DNA of 64,000 nucleotides from Glycine soja (GCF_004193775.1 NC_041002.1:10452485-10516484); one strand, 5' to 3'. Positions 12,389 to 23,302 are shown, numbered from the stretch's first letter. The notes: a model not told the origin generated them from the letters alone. Program-made: numbers and translations.

Positions 12389-12457
12389 TGAATAATATAT
12401 ATAATTACTTAAATGTAACACTTACAAAATTCCAGGTAGAAATTCTAGGGTGTCACA

Positions 12458-14167
12458 GGAGCCGCCACCAACGTTTATCGGAAAAACCGGAAAAGGCATG
12501 GTCTACGAACTTTAAGTGAAAAGTTCGGGAGTTGTATTTATGCACGAGGAAGGTATTGGCACCTCACGCGTTCGTCACAAGGGACGACAACCTTTAATCG
12601 AATGTGCAAACATGACTTCAATTTTTATGTTTCCTTTTACGTCTTTATTTCTTTTTGTACTTTTTATATTTTTATCTTTTTGCGGTCGACAAGGGTGTTT
12701 CCCTTTGCTCCTACGTATTCCTCAATTGTGATAAGGAAATCAGACCTATGTAGTTCTTTAAGAACAAAGTGTTTGGTTAAGTTGCTTTTATCCCTTTTTT
12801 TTTTTTTTGCAAAAAATGTGTTTTTAATGAAAGGTCATTTAAGGCGTTGGACCATTAAACAATCTTTCGATTCTTTTGAAAAGAGAGAAAACATTAAGGC
12901 ATTGGACCATTAATGATCTCTTTATTTTTGAAAGAGGTAATAAAGTTACGTGTTGATTTTTGGCTTTTTTAGAAATCTATATTTAAACAATAAAGGTGGA
13001 AAAGACCATTTCAAGGCGTTGGACCTTTAAAAATGGCTTTTTTAGGCGTTAACAAAAAGTTTGGTTTATGAATTGATTTTAGCCTTAGTTTCACTTTGGT
13101 TATTACCCAATTCGATTAAGAAAGGAAAATATAAAAAAAACGTCCGATTGATTTTTTGATTTATTTTACTAAAAGATATTTTTGATTATTATATTATTAT
13201 TTTACCTCTTTTTGGTTTCCAACGTGATTATGGCATGATCAAACGGTCGGATTTCATTTTAACCGAAATTAACGGATGTTACAATCCAAATGATCGGTGG
13301 AATTTTTTTTTTTTATTAGGCGAGAAAATGACTTAAGTAAATAACTAAAGCACGTCAAAAGGGGGATACGAAAAGTAAATGAAATAAAAATAAAAGCACG
13401 CGAAACAAATGAGGACCACTAAGGGTACATAGAATGAATTGAAAAGTTCGATTTCGGGAACTTACCGGTTGAAGACCGATGAACGACGAAGAACGAACAA
13501 AGAACGACGAAGAACAGTTGAAAATCTTTGCGAAATCACCCACGGAAACGTCACGAAAGCGCCTCGGCTTGAATTTTCTTCACGGAAACAATTTTTTTCA
13601 CTAATTTTAAGTGATTCTCAGATACCAGGAGGGTTGAACATTTTTGTTCTTCCCTCCTTCCCCTATTTATAGGAAAAGGAAGGAGATGCTTGCCACCCAG
13701 CTCGCCCAGCCGAGCTAGGTTGCTTCCTCCAGAAGCAACCGCCTTCTGGAGGAACATCCTGGAAGGCCCAAGAGGACCTAGTTGCTATTTGCACCCCCAT
13801 TTTTACTAAATACACTCCCTTGCTCTTTTTTGGTGATTCTATTTCCGTAACGTTACGAAACTTTATGAATTTCGTAACGATGCTTGTTTTCTTACCGTAA
13901 TGTTATGAAACCTTACGGATCACGTAATCATCCCCCTTTCGGGATTCCGGAATGTTACGGAACTTTACGGATTGTGCACTAACACTTCCTTTTAATTTCC
14001 AGCATGTCATGAAACTTCACAGATCGTGCTACAATGCCTTCATTGACTTCCGGCATGTCACGGAACTTCACGAATTGCCTAACGATGGGTTCGAAGTACC
14101 TCGAAGTGGTCAAACGAGGGTCGCATCCCAACAACGGATGGTCCCCGGACGAAATTAGGGTATGACA
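12458..14167 (-). repeat. Insertion G, main LTR part
   Basis: It contains the Ogre-family LTR landmarks shared with F: repeated GGCGTTGGACCATTAA motifs (12840-13030), the GTAACGTTACGAAACTTTACG block (13850-13975) and GGACGAAATTAGGGTATGACA at the end. A TATTTATAGG-type promoter candidate lies near 13663-13675. Incidental ORFs here are not supported as genes. Confidence 0.85.
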
Positions 14168-14172
14168 GGTGT

Positions 14173-14654
14173 TATGAGGCATGTAAAGCATGAAGGACAT
14201 GCACAAAGTGTGACTATATGATGTGGCAATGGGGTGTAGTAAGCAAATGGTCACCTCCCCCTTTAAAATTTAATTGGATTGGGCTTCTACTAATTCAGTT
14301 AAATTTATTTCCAACCACACACATCAAATATTCACTTAGTGCATGTGAAATTACAAAACTACCCCTAATACAAAAACTAGTCTAGGTGCCCTAAAATACA
14401 AGGGCTGAAAAATCCTATATTTCTAGGGTACCCTACCTACAATATGGAGCCCTAAATACAAGGATCAAATATAATGACATCCTAGTCTAATATGTACAAA
14501 GAGAATTGGACCCAAACTTGGTCCATGGGCTCATAAATCTACCCTGAGGTTCATGAGAACCCTAGGGCCTTCTTCAGCAGCTCTAGCCCAATCCTCTTGG
14601 AGCCTCTTGCTCATGGCTCTAGTGACTGGTCCCTTCCTAGGGAGGATTGCATCA
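14173..14654 (-). repeat. Element A 5' LTR, distal part
   Basis: The LTR resumes after the GGTGT duplication with TATGAGGCATG and ends GGATTGCATCA at 14654. The last ~150 bp diverge more from the copies at 3541/4505 than the rest does. Confidence 0.85.
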
Positions 14655-15199
14655 CTTATTCTTTGGCAAATCCCTTGTTCTAAGTCTACCAGGGATTTTC
14701 CACAGACAATTCCTCAAGAGGGGTCACTTTGGACATTAGGGCAAGCTAAAAGATCGTAAGTAAACTTTGTAGAGAATCTCCCATCACTCATAAGGGCCCA
14801 AACAAACTTTTTCATCCCAAGGGCACTACTAGGGCGGAAACACAACCATAATCTCATACAAAATCATGTTATTGGATATGCACTTAGAAACTTGGCTATG
14901 TCCTTATTCACTTTTTTATTCCATTCTAGTTCAAAGGTTCCTATGATTGGAAAATTTGATGTTTTTGTCTTATCTATATGTCAGTCATTTCTATAGAAAC
15001 ATACTTAACCCTTATTTGCTACAGCATAAGCTCACAGACCCTTATCATTTTTCTGTTTGCCTCATCGTTCTCGGTATTCGTTGTTGGACACTATTGATAT
15101 TGAGCATTATCACATGTACCTTTCTTGGCTTGGTTTATGTTACAGTCTTTTTTATGTTCTTTTATGTGATTAATGACTATTTTTGTGCATATAGTTAAT
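14655..15199. other. No gene seen between element A and CACTA element E
   Basis: Non-repetitive within this window, with short open frames only (for example 14947-15198, hydrophobic and not recognised). No CACTA terminal repeat was found here, so the 5' end of element E is missing or too diverged to see. Confidence 0.5.
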
Positions 15200-15647
15200 G
15201 TTTATCATGAGTGAACCGTAGATTGTCGTTTGAGATTCAATACAGTGATTCTTGCAGATAGTTTGCATTAATCGTTGTATTGAATCTTGAATTGTCCATT
15301 TAGACAGTTTGGGGAGACTCATATTTTTATGGTAGATTCATGCATTAAGGTTAAGATTTCTTTGTTAAATTTGATGAAAGTTTGGTACAATTAATGCATT
15401 TCTAGTTGTTTTCTGAGTGCATACTTGATTATCGGGGAACTAATCTCACTGATTTCATGTCATGTACTTGGAGACCAATGCAAAATGCTGCCAAAATTTT
15501 GTCAAATTTAACACAAGAGACTTAACCTTGACGTATGAAGCTACCATAAAAAAGTCTTCCTAAATGGGATAGGGCCACACTTGTAATGAAAAAGGGAGAT
15601 TTTGATGCATGGAATGACTTTGTGAGGATCACAGACTTATTATTTAG

Positions 15648-16815
15648 ATGGATCAAAGTTGGATGAATGAAAGTCGCATTATCCCTGCATATGAGGAAGG
15701 CGTTGATCAGTTCTTGCAATTTGATTCCGAAAGAAGTCGATCGGATGAGGACGAAAAATATTTTTGTCCTTGCATGAATTGTTTGAACGGGAGATGACAA
15801 ATGCTGGACGACATTCGAGACCATCTAATTTGTGACATGGTGAATTGACAGACATGCAGAGCGGGTCTCAATCTGAACCATTTGATGTAGAAATGGGAGA
15901 TCACTTAGAGGATATGATTCGTGATCTTGAATAAGAGTGTTTTCAGCAAGCACATGGCCATATGTATGATACATTGCAAACCAATTCAAAGATGCCTTTG
16001 TATCCGGGGTGCAAGAATTCCATGACGCTGTTGTCAGCAGAGTTAAGTCTAGTTAATGTCAAGGCCAGATATGGGTGGAGTGACAAAAGCTTTAGTTCAC
16101 TGCTCCAAGTTTTGCACGATATGCTTCCGGAGGAAAACACTTTGCCTAAATGTTACTATCAGGCGAAGAAGATACTGTGTCCGATGGGTATGGAGTATTA
16201 GAAGATTCATGCTTTCCCGAATGATTGCATATTATACAGACATGAATTTCAATAAATGCAAATATGCCCTAAGTGTGGGGTGTCACGGTACAAAGTCAAG
16301 GATGATGACGAGTGTAGTAGTGACGAAAACTCAAAGAAGGGCCCCCCAGCGAAGGTGTTGTGGTATCTTCCAATCATTCCAAGGTTTAAGCATTTGTTTG
16401 CTAATGGAGATGATGCAAAAGACCTTACATGGCATGCAAATGGGAGAAACTGCGAAAGAATGCTCCATCATCCGGATGATTCCTCCCAATGGAAGAACAT
16501 AGATCGTTTGTATCTGGATTTCGGCAAAGAGGCAAGAAATCTTAGTCCGTTGATTGAAGACTTGACAAAGTTGTGGGACGAGGGGGTTTTAGCATTTGAT
16601 GAGTTTCAGAATGAGACTTTTCAAATGCGTGCCATGCTTTTTTGTACCATTAATGACTTTCCATCATATGGGAATTTGAGCGGTTACAGTGTTAAGGGTC
16701 ATCGTGCATGCCCCATCTATGAAGAAGACACAAGCTACATGCAACTCAAACATGGTAGAAAAATAGTGTACGTGAGGCACCAACGTTTTTTGAAACCTTA
16801 TCACCCTTACAGGTG
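15648..16815 (+). pseudogene. CACTA transposase (TNP2 type), internally deleted and frame-broken
   Basis: The family cuts and pastes CACTA elements. The N-terminal transposase-associated domain starts at ATG 15648 (MDQSWMNESR, then a Cys-rich CPCMNCLNG). It is followed by stops near 15790-15935, then PLYPGCKNSM, GWSDKSFSSLLQVLHDMLPE, CPKCGVSRYK, VLWYLPIIPRFKHLFAN and RNCERMLHHPDDSSQWKNID. At about 16548 the sequence jumps from DFGKEARN directly to LSPLIEDLTKLWDEGV. The family stretch between these, which carries the conserved LxxDGxxPxG and PGxDIDVYL blocks, is absent. The downstream AMLFCTINDFPSYGNLSGYSVKGHRACPIC-like part is present (with CPIY). It cannot encode an active enzyme. Confidence 0.85.
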
Positions 16816-17188
16816 ATTGAAAAAAGCATTTAATGGAAGTCAAGAGCATGAAACTACGTCGATACCATTAACTGCTAACCAAGTCTTCCAACGGGTTCAA
16901 CACCTATATATTGTATTTGGAAAGACCCAAAAGAAGGAAAAAAGTAAAACTTGCATATAGAAGAAGAGGTCGATTTTCTTTGATCTTTCGTACTGGTCTG
17001 ATCTAGATGTTAGACATTGTATTGATGTTATGAATGTGGAGAAAAATGCATGTGATAGTGTCATTGGGACACTCCTTAACATTCAAGGAAAGATGAAAGA
17101 TGGTTTGAATACTCGTCAAGATCTAGCTGAGATGGGTATATATACGATCGCAGTTGCATCCAAGGCTTGATGGTAAAAAAATATACTT
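16816..17188 (+). pseudogene. CACTA transposase, linker to the DUF4218 region, multiple frames
   Basis: Coding similarity continues in shifting frames: YWSDLDVRHCIDVMNVEKN and LLNIQGKMKDGLNTRQDL are visible near 16990-17130. Stops occur at 16814-16816 and near 16960. In family members this joins the TNP2 domain to DUF4218 in one protein. Confidence 0.7.
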
Positions 17189-18361
17189 GTGTCCAGCTTG
17201 TCATACTTTATCCACAAAGGAGAAGATAAGTTTTTGTCGTGTCTGCACTGGGTCAAAGTCCCACAAGGATACTCTTCAAATATTAAGAGCCTTGTGCAGT
17301 TGAAGGATCTTAAGTTGGTAGGGTTAAAGTCTCACGATTGTCACGTCTTGATGCAACAATTGTTAGTTGTAGCCATACGAGACATTTTTCCTAACAAAGT
17401 CAGGTTAGCCATAACTTGGCTCTGCTTTTTCTTCAATGCCATATGCAGCAAAGTCCTTGATCTTGTGAAGTTAGATGAGTTGGAAAGCGAGGCTACTTTT
17501 ATATTGTGTCAGTTGGAGATGTATTTTCCTCCTGCTTTCTTTGACATCATGGTTCACTTAATTGTTCATCTAGTCAGAAAAATGAAATGTTGTGGTCCTG
17601 TTTATTTGTGGTGGATGTACTTGGTTGAGCGGTACATGAAGATCTTAAAAAGGTATACCAAGAATCTACATTGTCCGGAGAACTGGGTCTTGAAAAAGCA
17701 TAATAAAACTTTCCCAGATTGGTTTAAAGATACAATCTTTGCTGATGATAATGTTTTTGAAACGTTAAGAAAACTAGCAGATGGGTCTAAAAGAAATGTT
17801 ATTACTTGGCAAGGATATAATATAAACAAGTATTCCTTTTATACAAAAGCACAAGATGAGAAAAGTACAATACAAAACAGTGGGGTCACCCTAAGGGCTG
17901 AATCTCAACACTTCGTCAGTGTACATGATGACAATCCTTGTGTAGCTTCCATCCCTTACTTTGGGCTCATTGAAGAAATTTGGGAGCTTAACTATGTCAA
18001 ATTTACTGTTTGTTTTTTCAAATGTAAATGGGTTGATAGCAACACCAGTGTGCAGACTAATGATGTAGGATTTACGTTCGTAGATCTTAAGAAACTCGCT
18101 TACCACAATGACCCATTCATCATGGCAGAACAAGCTAAACAAGTATTTTATGTTCAAGACCCTTGTGATGAAAGGTGGTTAGTGGTTCTACATAGGAAAA
18201 TAATTGGTGTTAATGTTGAAGATGATGATTCATACATTGATACTTATGTTAGTCCTTTGTCCATACAAATGTCGCCTAACATCATCGGAGAAAAAGAAGC
18301 TGACGACGTTCATGCTAATCGTAATGATCATGATGCAGGAGACTTAATTAACATCGTCTAA
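17189..18361 (+). pseudogene. CACTA transposase C-terminal region (DUF4218- and DUF4216-like), 390-codon open frame
   Basis: The frame is open from 17189 to TAA at 18359-18361. The first part has the DUF4218 signature: LVGLKSHDCHVLMQQLL, FFNAIC, LEMYFPPAFFDIMVHLIVHL, GPVYLWWMYLVERYM. The second part is DUF4216-like: RNVITWQGYNINKYSFYT, NSGVTLRAESQHF, PYFGLIEEIWELNY, FVDLKKLAYHNDPFIMAEQAKQVFYVQDP. Between them, at KNLHCPE-NWVLKKHNK (near 17680), the family's usual connecting stretch seems lost. As part of the broken transposase above it is probably not translated as a real protein. Length and openness are notable for a dead copy. Confidence 0.8.
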
Positions 18362-18803
18362 TGTAATTTTCTTATGTATTTCATTTCAGTCCATTCATTT
18401 ACTAAGTTATTCAGTTTTGTCATAATGTTAATTAACTAATGTTTTTTCTTTACAGGCAAATGGCTACCCCACCCAACTCTCCTCCTCCTCCTCCTCCTAC
18501 TAGTGTAGCATTACAGTTGCCATCTACCTTGAAGCGCATAAGAAATGCCACATGGCTAAGATAATTGGCGACTAGACCAGTTGGGGCAAAGAGACCTCTG
18601 GTCCATGTTGATCCTATGACCGGGAAAGCCGACGGTCCCCACAATAAGAAGTTAAAAACATATTTGGGGATTGTCGCTCGTGATAAGCTCAATGTCACAT
18701 ACAAGAATTGGAAGCAAGTCTCTGCTACTCAGAAGGATATGATATGGGAGGATATTCAGGTATTTTAGTTAAATCTTTGTGTGAATGTATGAATACATGA
18801 TTT

Positions 18804-19784
18804 TGATGATGCCAAAGAAGAATCAAACAAGGTTGTTTCAAAGGATAAGCATTGCTTGAAGATTAATACAAGGTTGCTTCAACAAACAAAGCCTTGCTTC
18901 AAGATTAACTAAAGATCAAGCCTTGCCTCAAAACAGTGTTTCCAAGACATCCAAGGCTCCGGTAATAGATTACCAGGCAGTGTAATCGATTACTAGAAGC
19001 CATTTTCGAAAAATAGCTGTTAAAAAAGGTTTTGAATTTGAATTTTGAACCTGTAATCGATGACCAAATGTTTGTAATCGATTACCAGCAACGGAACTCT
19101 TGAAATTCAAATTCAAAAGTCATGACCCTTCAAAATATAACTGTCTAATCGATTACTAGAAACCTATAACTGATTACCAGTGAAAAAATTCAAAAAAAGC
19201 TTTTTTGAAAAGACATATCTCTTCAAACCATTTTGAAAAGGCACGAAGGGCCTATATATATGTGTGTTTGATTTCAAAAAGCAAGAGAGAGATATTCCAA
19301 GAGAACTTCATTGTCAAATGCTCTCTCAACAACTCTTGGGCAAACTCTTGCAAATCTATTGAGAGTTCGTCCAAGAACTTCAAATTGTATTATCCACTCT
19401 AAAGGGGAGAAATCTTTCTGTTCTTCTAAGAAAGTCAATTGTAATCAAGAGACTGGTTGTCTCTTGAATTGCGAGTTTCCTGAACACAAGGGAAAGGGAT
19501 TCCTTGGGTGTTCAGAATTTGTAAAAAAGATTTTTTACAAAGATAGTGGAAAATCTCAAGTGGGTTGCTTGAGGACTAGTATAATTCAAGTTTGCATTTC
19601 TCTCTTCCTTTATCTCATTTATTTTACTACAATTAATTTTGTCTTGCATGTTTCAAGAACATTATTAAATTGATTGCTACTTCTTCTTCTATATTCTGAG
19701 CCTATCATTTAGAAGGAGATTAAAAGTTTGTTAGTGGGAAATTAATTCACCCCTTCTTAAGTTATTGAGGCCACTTGTCCAACA
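18804..19784 (+). repeat. Solo LTR of the copia B family inside an intron of the CACTA second gene
   Basis: It starts TGATGATGCCAAAG and ends GGCCACTTGTCCAACA, the inverted equivalents of the LTR at 39574-40655. It carries several TAATCGATTA-type motifs (18963-19160). It lies between the GTATTTTAG donor at 18754 and the exon resuming near 19853, so it sits in an intron. A clean 5-bp target duplication is not visible; candidates TTTTG/CTTTG differ at one base, so the exact left boundary is uncertain by a few bases. Confidence 0.75.
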
Positions 19785-20930
19785 CTTTGATTTTATTCAT
19801 TGATAATAAAATTGTAATTTAGTAACAATACAATGTAATTTTTTGTTTTTGAGGTTGAATTTGATATCCCTGAAACATCTGATCAGAGGACAAAAAAAAA
19901 AAATACATCAGATTATGGGGGAGCGGTGGAGACAATTCAAATCTGATTTGACGTTGAAATGGGCAATTGCAGTCGACAAGGAAAGTGTCGACGACACTGT
20001 ATGCCAAAAGTATGGCATTAGCAAGGAGAAATAGGCCCAATTTTGCCAGAGCCATAGAGACCCTTCGTGGGAGGTATCTAATTTGTGATTTTCGTTGTTT
20101 TCAACTTTAAATTCACTTATTATAATACATTGTAATGATGAGTTTCATTAATGTTTAATCTTTGCAAGATGTGCAGAAAAAGGCACAGGCCATCCAGAAG
20201 CAAAACATTACCCTCCACGTGTTGTCTCGTGGGGGTTATGAATATTTAGAAAAGAAGCTGATGGATGAGAAGACAAAGAAAAAACTGGAGGAAGCTGCTC
20301 AATCCTGAAGCACTGACATCATGATTGATCCTTCTTCTCCCATCAGACGACACATCAAATGGAAGATGGCCCTCACGAAGAAAACTGGTCAGATGACGTC
20401 TGAGGCAGCAAAGCAATTGCTGACAAGATTGTAAGTCACATTTAATCAATAATTGTAATTATTTATGTTTATTGTGTGATTGAGTAAACCAATAAATGTG
20501 TTCTTTGTAGGATTCATTGGAGGAGCAGGCGTCACAGGATTCCTTTGTCGCCCATGGACGTCAGGATGTACTGACTGCTGCCATTGGGCGACCAGAACAC
20601 CCCAGTCGTGTGTGTGCTGCTGGAGCCGGTGTGATGATCAAGCAATACTTTGGACCTGCTCCATGAACCTCCCACACTTCTTCCTCCATGGCTCCCGAAG
20701 ACATAGAGCAGCTGACTCAACAAATCAGGGACCAGCTGGAGGAGTCGATCACAAAAAAGTGACTCCACATCTAATGTTATCCTTCAGCTAGATGCAATCC
20801 CAGTTTCAGTCACAGATGCAATCACATGGACTTGTACTGCCTCCAGAGCCTGAGGTTTGTCCTTTAGCTGCTCGTGTCAGCACAAATGAGAGTTATGTTG
20901 ATCCCTTAGGGAACGATCCAGACACGGGTG

Positions 20931-21262
20931 TGTGGAAGCAATGCTTTCCAAGGTTATTTTGATGATGCCAAAGACTCAAGTCTAGAATCAAGAGTCAAGC
21001 AAGTTCCAAGAATCAAACAGTTGTTCAATCAAGAATCAAGATTTAAGTAAAGAATCAAGTGAAGACTCAAGATATGCAAGAACCATTAAGATAAGTATTA
21101 AACGAGTTTTTTCAAAATATTGAATAGCACAATTTTGTTCAAGAGAATTTTTCGAAAGAAAAATCTTTTACCAAAAGTTTTACTCTCTGGTAATCGATTA
21201 CCAGAAGACAGTAATCGATTACCAGTAGTCAATATTCTTTTCAAACTGATTTACAAAACAAT
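20931..21262 (+). repeat. Truncated copia LTR fragment (element C family)
   Basis: It begins TGTGGAAGCA and includes TTTTGATGATGCCAAAGACTCAAG. It matches, in inverted orientation, the LTR at 23928-25388 as far as the CAAACTGATTTACAAA segment, then stops. CACTA coding resumes shortly after, without the His/Asp part of the Ulp1 domain, so the insertion is associated with a deletion. Confidence 0.75.
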
Positions 21263-21875
21263 ACTTATATTTTATATCTGTGTAGACTAATTTGTAGTTA
21301 AAGTTCAATACGTAAATTGCATCATGTATTTAGTGTAATAGACAAAAAGGAAGCACTGAGTGTGGGTATTACGTGATGCACTGGATGTCAACAATAATCC
21401 TAGGAAGTTTCAAGAATAATTGGGAAACGGTAATTGTTTAATTCAAACAAATTTGATTTTGTTATGTTTGGTATTATATTATTAACTTATGTTTTATTTT
21501 ATTATGCAGTATTTCAATGATGCTAGACCAGTGGAACTAGAGAGATTGAAGGCACTTCGCATCCAGTGGGCAAAGTATTATTTGAAAGTTAGAAATGAAA
21601 CTTAGGATGTTTAGGCAATTTTATACTTTAGTTTAGGCAATTTTGTAATTTTAGTTACTACTTTACATTTTTTACAATTCATGTCTCCTTTTAACATTAA
21701 ATATTATTTTAATTCTTAGTTATTAATAAATTTATCATGAAATTTTTCTGCTAAAAACTGTTTGAAAACAGAATGAAAATTATAAATGTTATGCTATGTG
21801 GTTTAATTTAAAATTTGCAGGTTAATTTTTGGGTTTATTGAAAAAACAGACAGTGTATTAGAAAAATTCCTAAAA

Positions 21876-22235
21876 ACAACATCGGTTTTTTTAAAAAAAC
21901 CGATGTTAACGTATAATAACAACATCGGTTTCTACAAAAACCGATGTTAACATTAGAAGTTAACATCGATTTTTGTAAAAAACCGATGTTAACGTTTGGA
22001 AGTTAACATCATTTTTTTTAGAAAACCAATGTTAATGCTGGATGTTAACATCAGTTTTGATAAAAAAATCGATGTTAACTACCAATGTTGGTATTAACAT
22101 ATATACCTTTTATCTGTAATTCTTATTATGTTAACCGATATTGTTATTTTACGTTAACACGATAATAATTTCAACATCGATACTTTCAACATCGGTTAAT
22201 AACCGATGTTGAAAGTCCTAAATAACCGATGTTGA
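21876..22235. repeat. CACTA subterminal repeat array
   Basis: At least eight copies of AACATCGGTTTTT or its complement occur in alternating orientation, some degenerated. In CACTA elements such short repeats are bound by the TnpA-type protein. The array lies directly inside the right end of element E. Confidence 0.82.
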
Positions 22236-22242
22236 AAGCTTA

Positions 22243-22255
22243 TTTTCTAGTAGTA
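22243..22255. repeat. CACTA right terminal inverted repeat, decayed
   Basis: TTTTCTAGTAGTA; the canonical end would read TAGTG, so the last base has changed. No matching left end was found. Confidence 0.65.
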
Positions 22256-22620
22256 TACCCTTGTTTACTTTTCTTATAACTTTTACTTTTTGAATAATTA
22301 TAATATTTTTGGTTTTAATTTTCAAGTTTTAATAAGAAATTTACATCAAAACTATATAATTCACTCCATACTTCCTTATTTTGTGTATCAACAATGAAGA
22401 CTTTTTGAATTATATGATAGAGCTATCAAAATGGATCAAGTCTGATGGGTTGAGCTCTTTAATTTGCATCCAAAAAGAAATTATACCAATTTGGTCTGAA
22501 CTGATAAGCCAAACGAGTTAGGCTATTGTAGTTAAATATAAGCCCAAAAATTATTGGTATATATTTGTTTATGTAAAATACATGTAAATTATTCAAAAAT
22601 TAAAATTTGGCCCAAACTTG
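22256..22620. other. AT-rich stretch with a one-ended hAT relic
   Basis: ATAGAGCTATCAAAATGG at about 22427 resembles the terminal repeat of the hAT element at 35829 (TAGAGCTGTCAAAATGG). The opposite end is not recognisable. No gene seen. Confidence 0.35.
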
Positions 22621-22937
22621 TACTACTACAAGATTGACATTTAACATCGATTTTTTTAGACATTCAACATTAATTTTGAACTAAAAGTGATCATCCTTAA
22701 AAGTAGGTCATTTTTAACATTGGTTATAAAACTGATGTTGAAATCCACTATACAACATCAGTTCTCCCCCAAAATTGATGTCGTATAGCAGCAAATTGAC
22801 AAAAAAATAAAAATAAAATTAAAATTTGCAAGTTTGGGTTTATTTAACAAATAAAAAAAGACAAAAATTACAAAAACAACATCGGTTTTAACCAATCAAC
22901 ACATTGTAGTACCAAAATCGATGTTGTAAGTACTCAC
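22621..22937. mobile_element. Decayed non-autonomous CACTA-like element
   Basis: It begins TACTACTACAAG and ends near GATGTTGTAAGTA, with internal AACATCGGTTTT/AACCGATGTT-type repeats in both orientations. It is about 317 bp and has no coding capacity. The left end resembles the CACTACTACAA terminus at 58770. Target duplication not resolved. Confidence 0.5.
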
Positions 22938-23100
22938 TATTGGAAACAAAGCATTCAACGACGGTTTTTACCACATTCAAAGGCAATTCAAAATCGTCTT
23001 TGAAGTTAATGTCATGGGAAGATAAGACATTCTAAGACGATTTTTCCAAAAATCATCTTAGGATGTCATTTTTTTAAAAAAGTCTCTTACCATATACATA
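22938..23100. mobile_element. Possible second CACTA-like terminus
   Basis: It begins CACTATTGGAAAC and contains AACGACGGTTTTT and AAGACGATTTTTCC repeats, a different subterminal motif from its neighbour. The right end is not identified. Confidence 0.4.
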
Positions 23101-23242
23101 ACTCTAAATAAAAAAAAAATGAGATTTAAATGAAATAAAAGGAAAACTTTTTAACAGAAAATTGGGACATCAAAAAGTTGTTTCTTTAATTTTATAATGT
23201 AATGTTGACATGCACGTATATGAAAAAATATATATAGAAGTA

Positions 23243-23245
<3 letters not shown>

Positions 23246-23299
<54 letters not shown>
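23246..23299. repeat. (AT)n microsatellite
   Basis: About 54 bp of AT dinucleotides. The flanking 23100-23680 region is AT-rich with no gene seen. Confidence 0.95.

Positions 23300-23302
<3 letters not shown>

Larger units (their letters stand above)
8884..12457 (-). mobile_element. Insertion H: 3.57-kb TG..CA unit, probable long solo LTR
   Basis: The unit starts TGTGACGTCCC and ends GGGTGTCACA on the plus strand, giving inverted TGTGAC/GTCACA ends. It is flanked by GGAGT (8879-8883) and GGAGC (12458-12462), a 5-bp duplication with one mismatch. Read on the minus strand it begins TGTGACACCC, typical of long-LTR plant Ty3 families. No gag-pol motifs, PBS or second LTR were recognised. It contains an acidic ORF (9453-9884), a TAATCGATTA pair near 10006-10031 and an AT microsatellite. 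Confidence 0.7.
8806..14167 (-). mobile_element. Insertion G: solo LTR of an Ogre-like family, itself interrupted by H
   Basis: On the minus strand it begins TGTCATACCCTAATTTCGTC (14167) and ends GGTTGCGACA (8806). These are the termini of the LTR of element F (28227-29979). The G sequence without H is about 1.79 kb, close to the F LTR (1753 bp), and no internal domain is present. The perfect GGTGT target duplication shows a complete insertion followed by LTR-LTR recombination. Confidence 0.87.
1..14654 (-). mobile_element. Element A: Ty3 chromovirus-like LTR retrotransposon, nested, 3' end outside window
   Basis: On the minus strand the order is 5' LTR (8300-14654, interrupted), primer-binding site, long leader, gag, CCHC knuckle, protease, reverse transcriptase, RNase H and integrase, running off the left edge. 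The order RT before integrase is diagnostic of Ty3 elements. The gag type (tryptophan-rich core followed by a leucine-rich MDKLQRLRQGS stretch) resembles Reina/CRM/Tekay chromoviruses. A chromodomain, if present, and the 3' LTR lie outside the window. Gag is broken by frameshifts and by an insertion; pol has one visible stop, so the copy is dead but not ancient. Family assignment is by motif recognition only. Confidence 0.85.
18460..21605 (+). pseudogene. CACTA second gene: TnpA-like N-terminus and Ulp1-like (C48) C-terminus, interrupted
   Basis: The ATG at 18460 follows an acceptor-like TTTCTTTACAG. Exon-like pieces are: 18460-18753 (proline run, KRPLVHVDPMTG, WKQVSATQKDMIWEDIQ; a TAA near 18562), about 19853-20080 (RWRQFKSDLTLKWA, DTVCQKYGISKEK), about 20168-20432 (VLSRGGYEYLEKKLMDEKTK, DIMIDPSSP), about 20510-20925 (SQDSFVAHGRQDVLTAAIG, a coiled-coil-like EDIEQLTQQIRDQLEES). 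The end is at about 21347-21605, with KGSTECGYYVMHWMSTIILG, a GTAATT...TTATGCAG intron, and YFNDARPVELERLKALRIQW. The Cys of ECGYYVM is the position of the Ulp1 catalytic Cys; the His and Asp part is missing. Two copia LTR insertions (18804 and 20931) interrupt it. Confidence 0.72.
15200..22255 (+). mobile_element. Element E: CACTA (En/Spm-like) DNA transposon, defective
   Basis: It carries a TNP2-type transposase gene, a downstream DUF4218/DUF4216-type region, a second gene with a TnpA-like N-terminus and Ulp1-like C-terminus, then an array of AACATCGGTTTTT/AAAAACCGATGTT subterminal repeats. It ends TTTTCTAGTAGTA (22243-22255), close to the inverted CACTACTAGAAAA terminus. The 15200-16030 segment is repeated in inverted orientation at 43482-44335, which helps set the left extent. 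The left terminal repeat was not found. Confidence 0.82.

Noticed and set aside
13439..13672. Coding frame in Ogre LTR G
   Set aside because: No homology and it sits between LTR landmarks shared with F and K.
14947..15198. 83-codon hydrophobic frame as a small membrane protein gene
   Set aside because: No start context, homology or neighbouring gene structure; length is expected by chance in T-rich DNA.
18799..19793. GATTT target duplication for the solo LTR
   Set aside because: The right copy is offset by several bases from the CA end, so it is probably coincidence.
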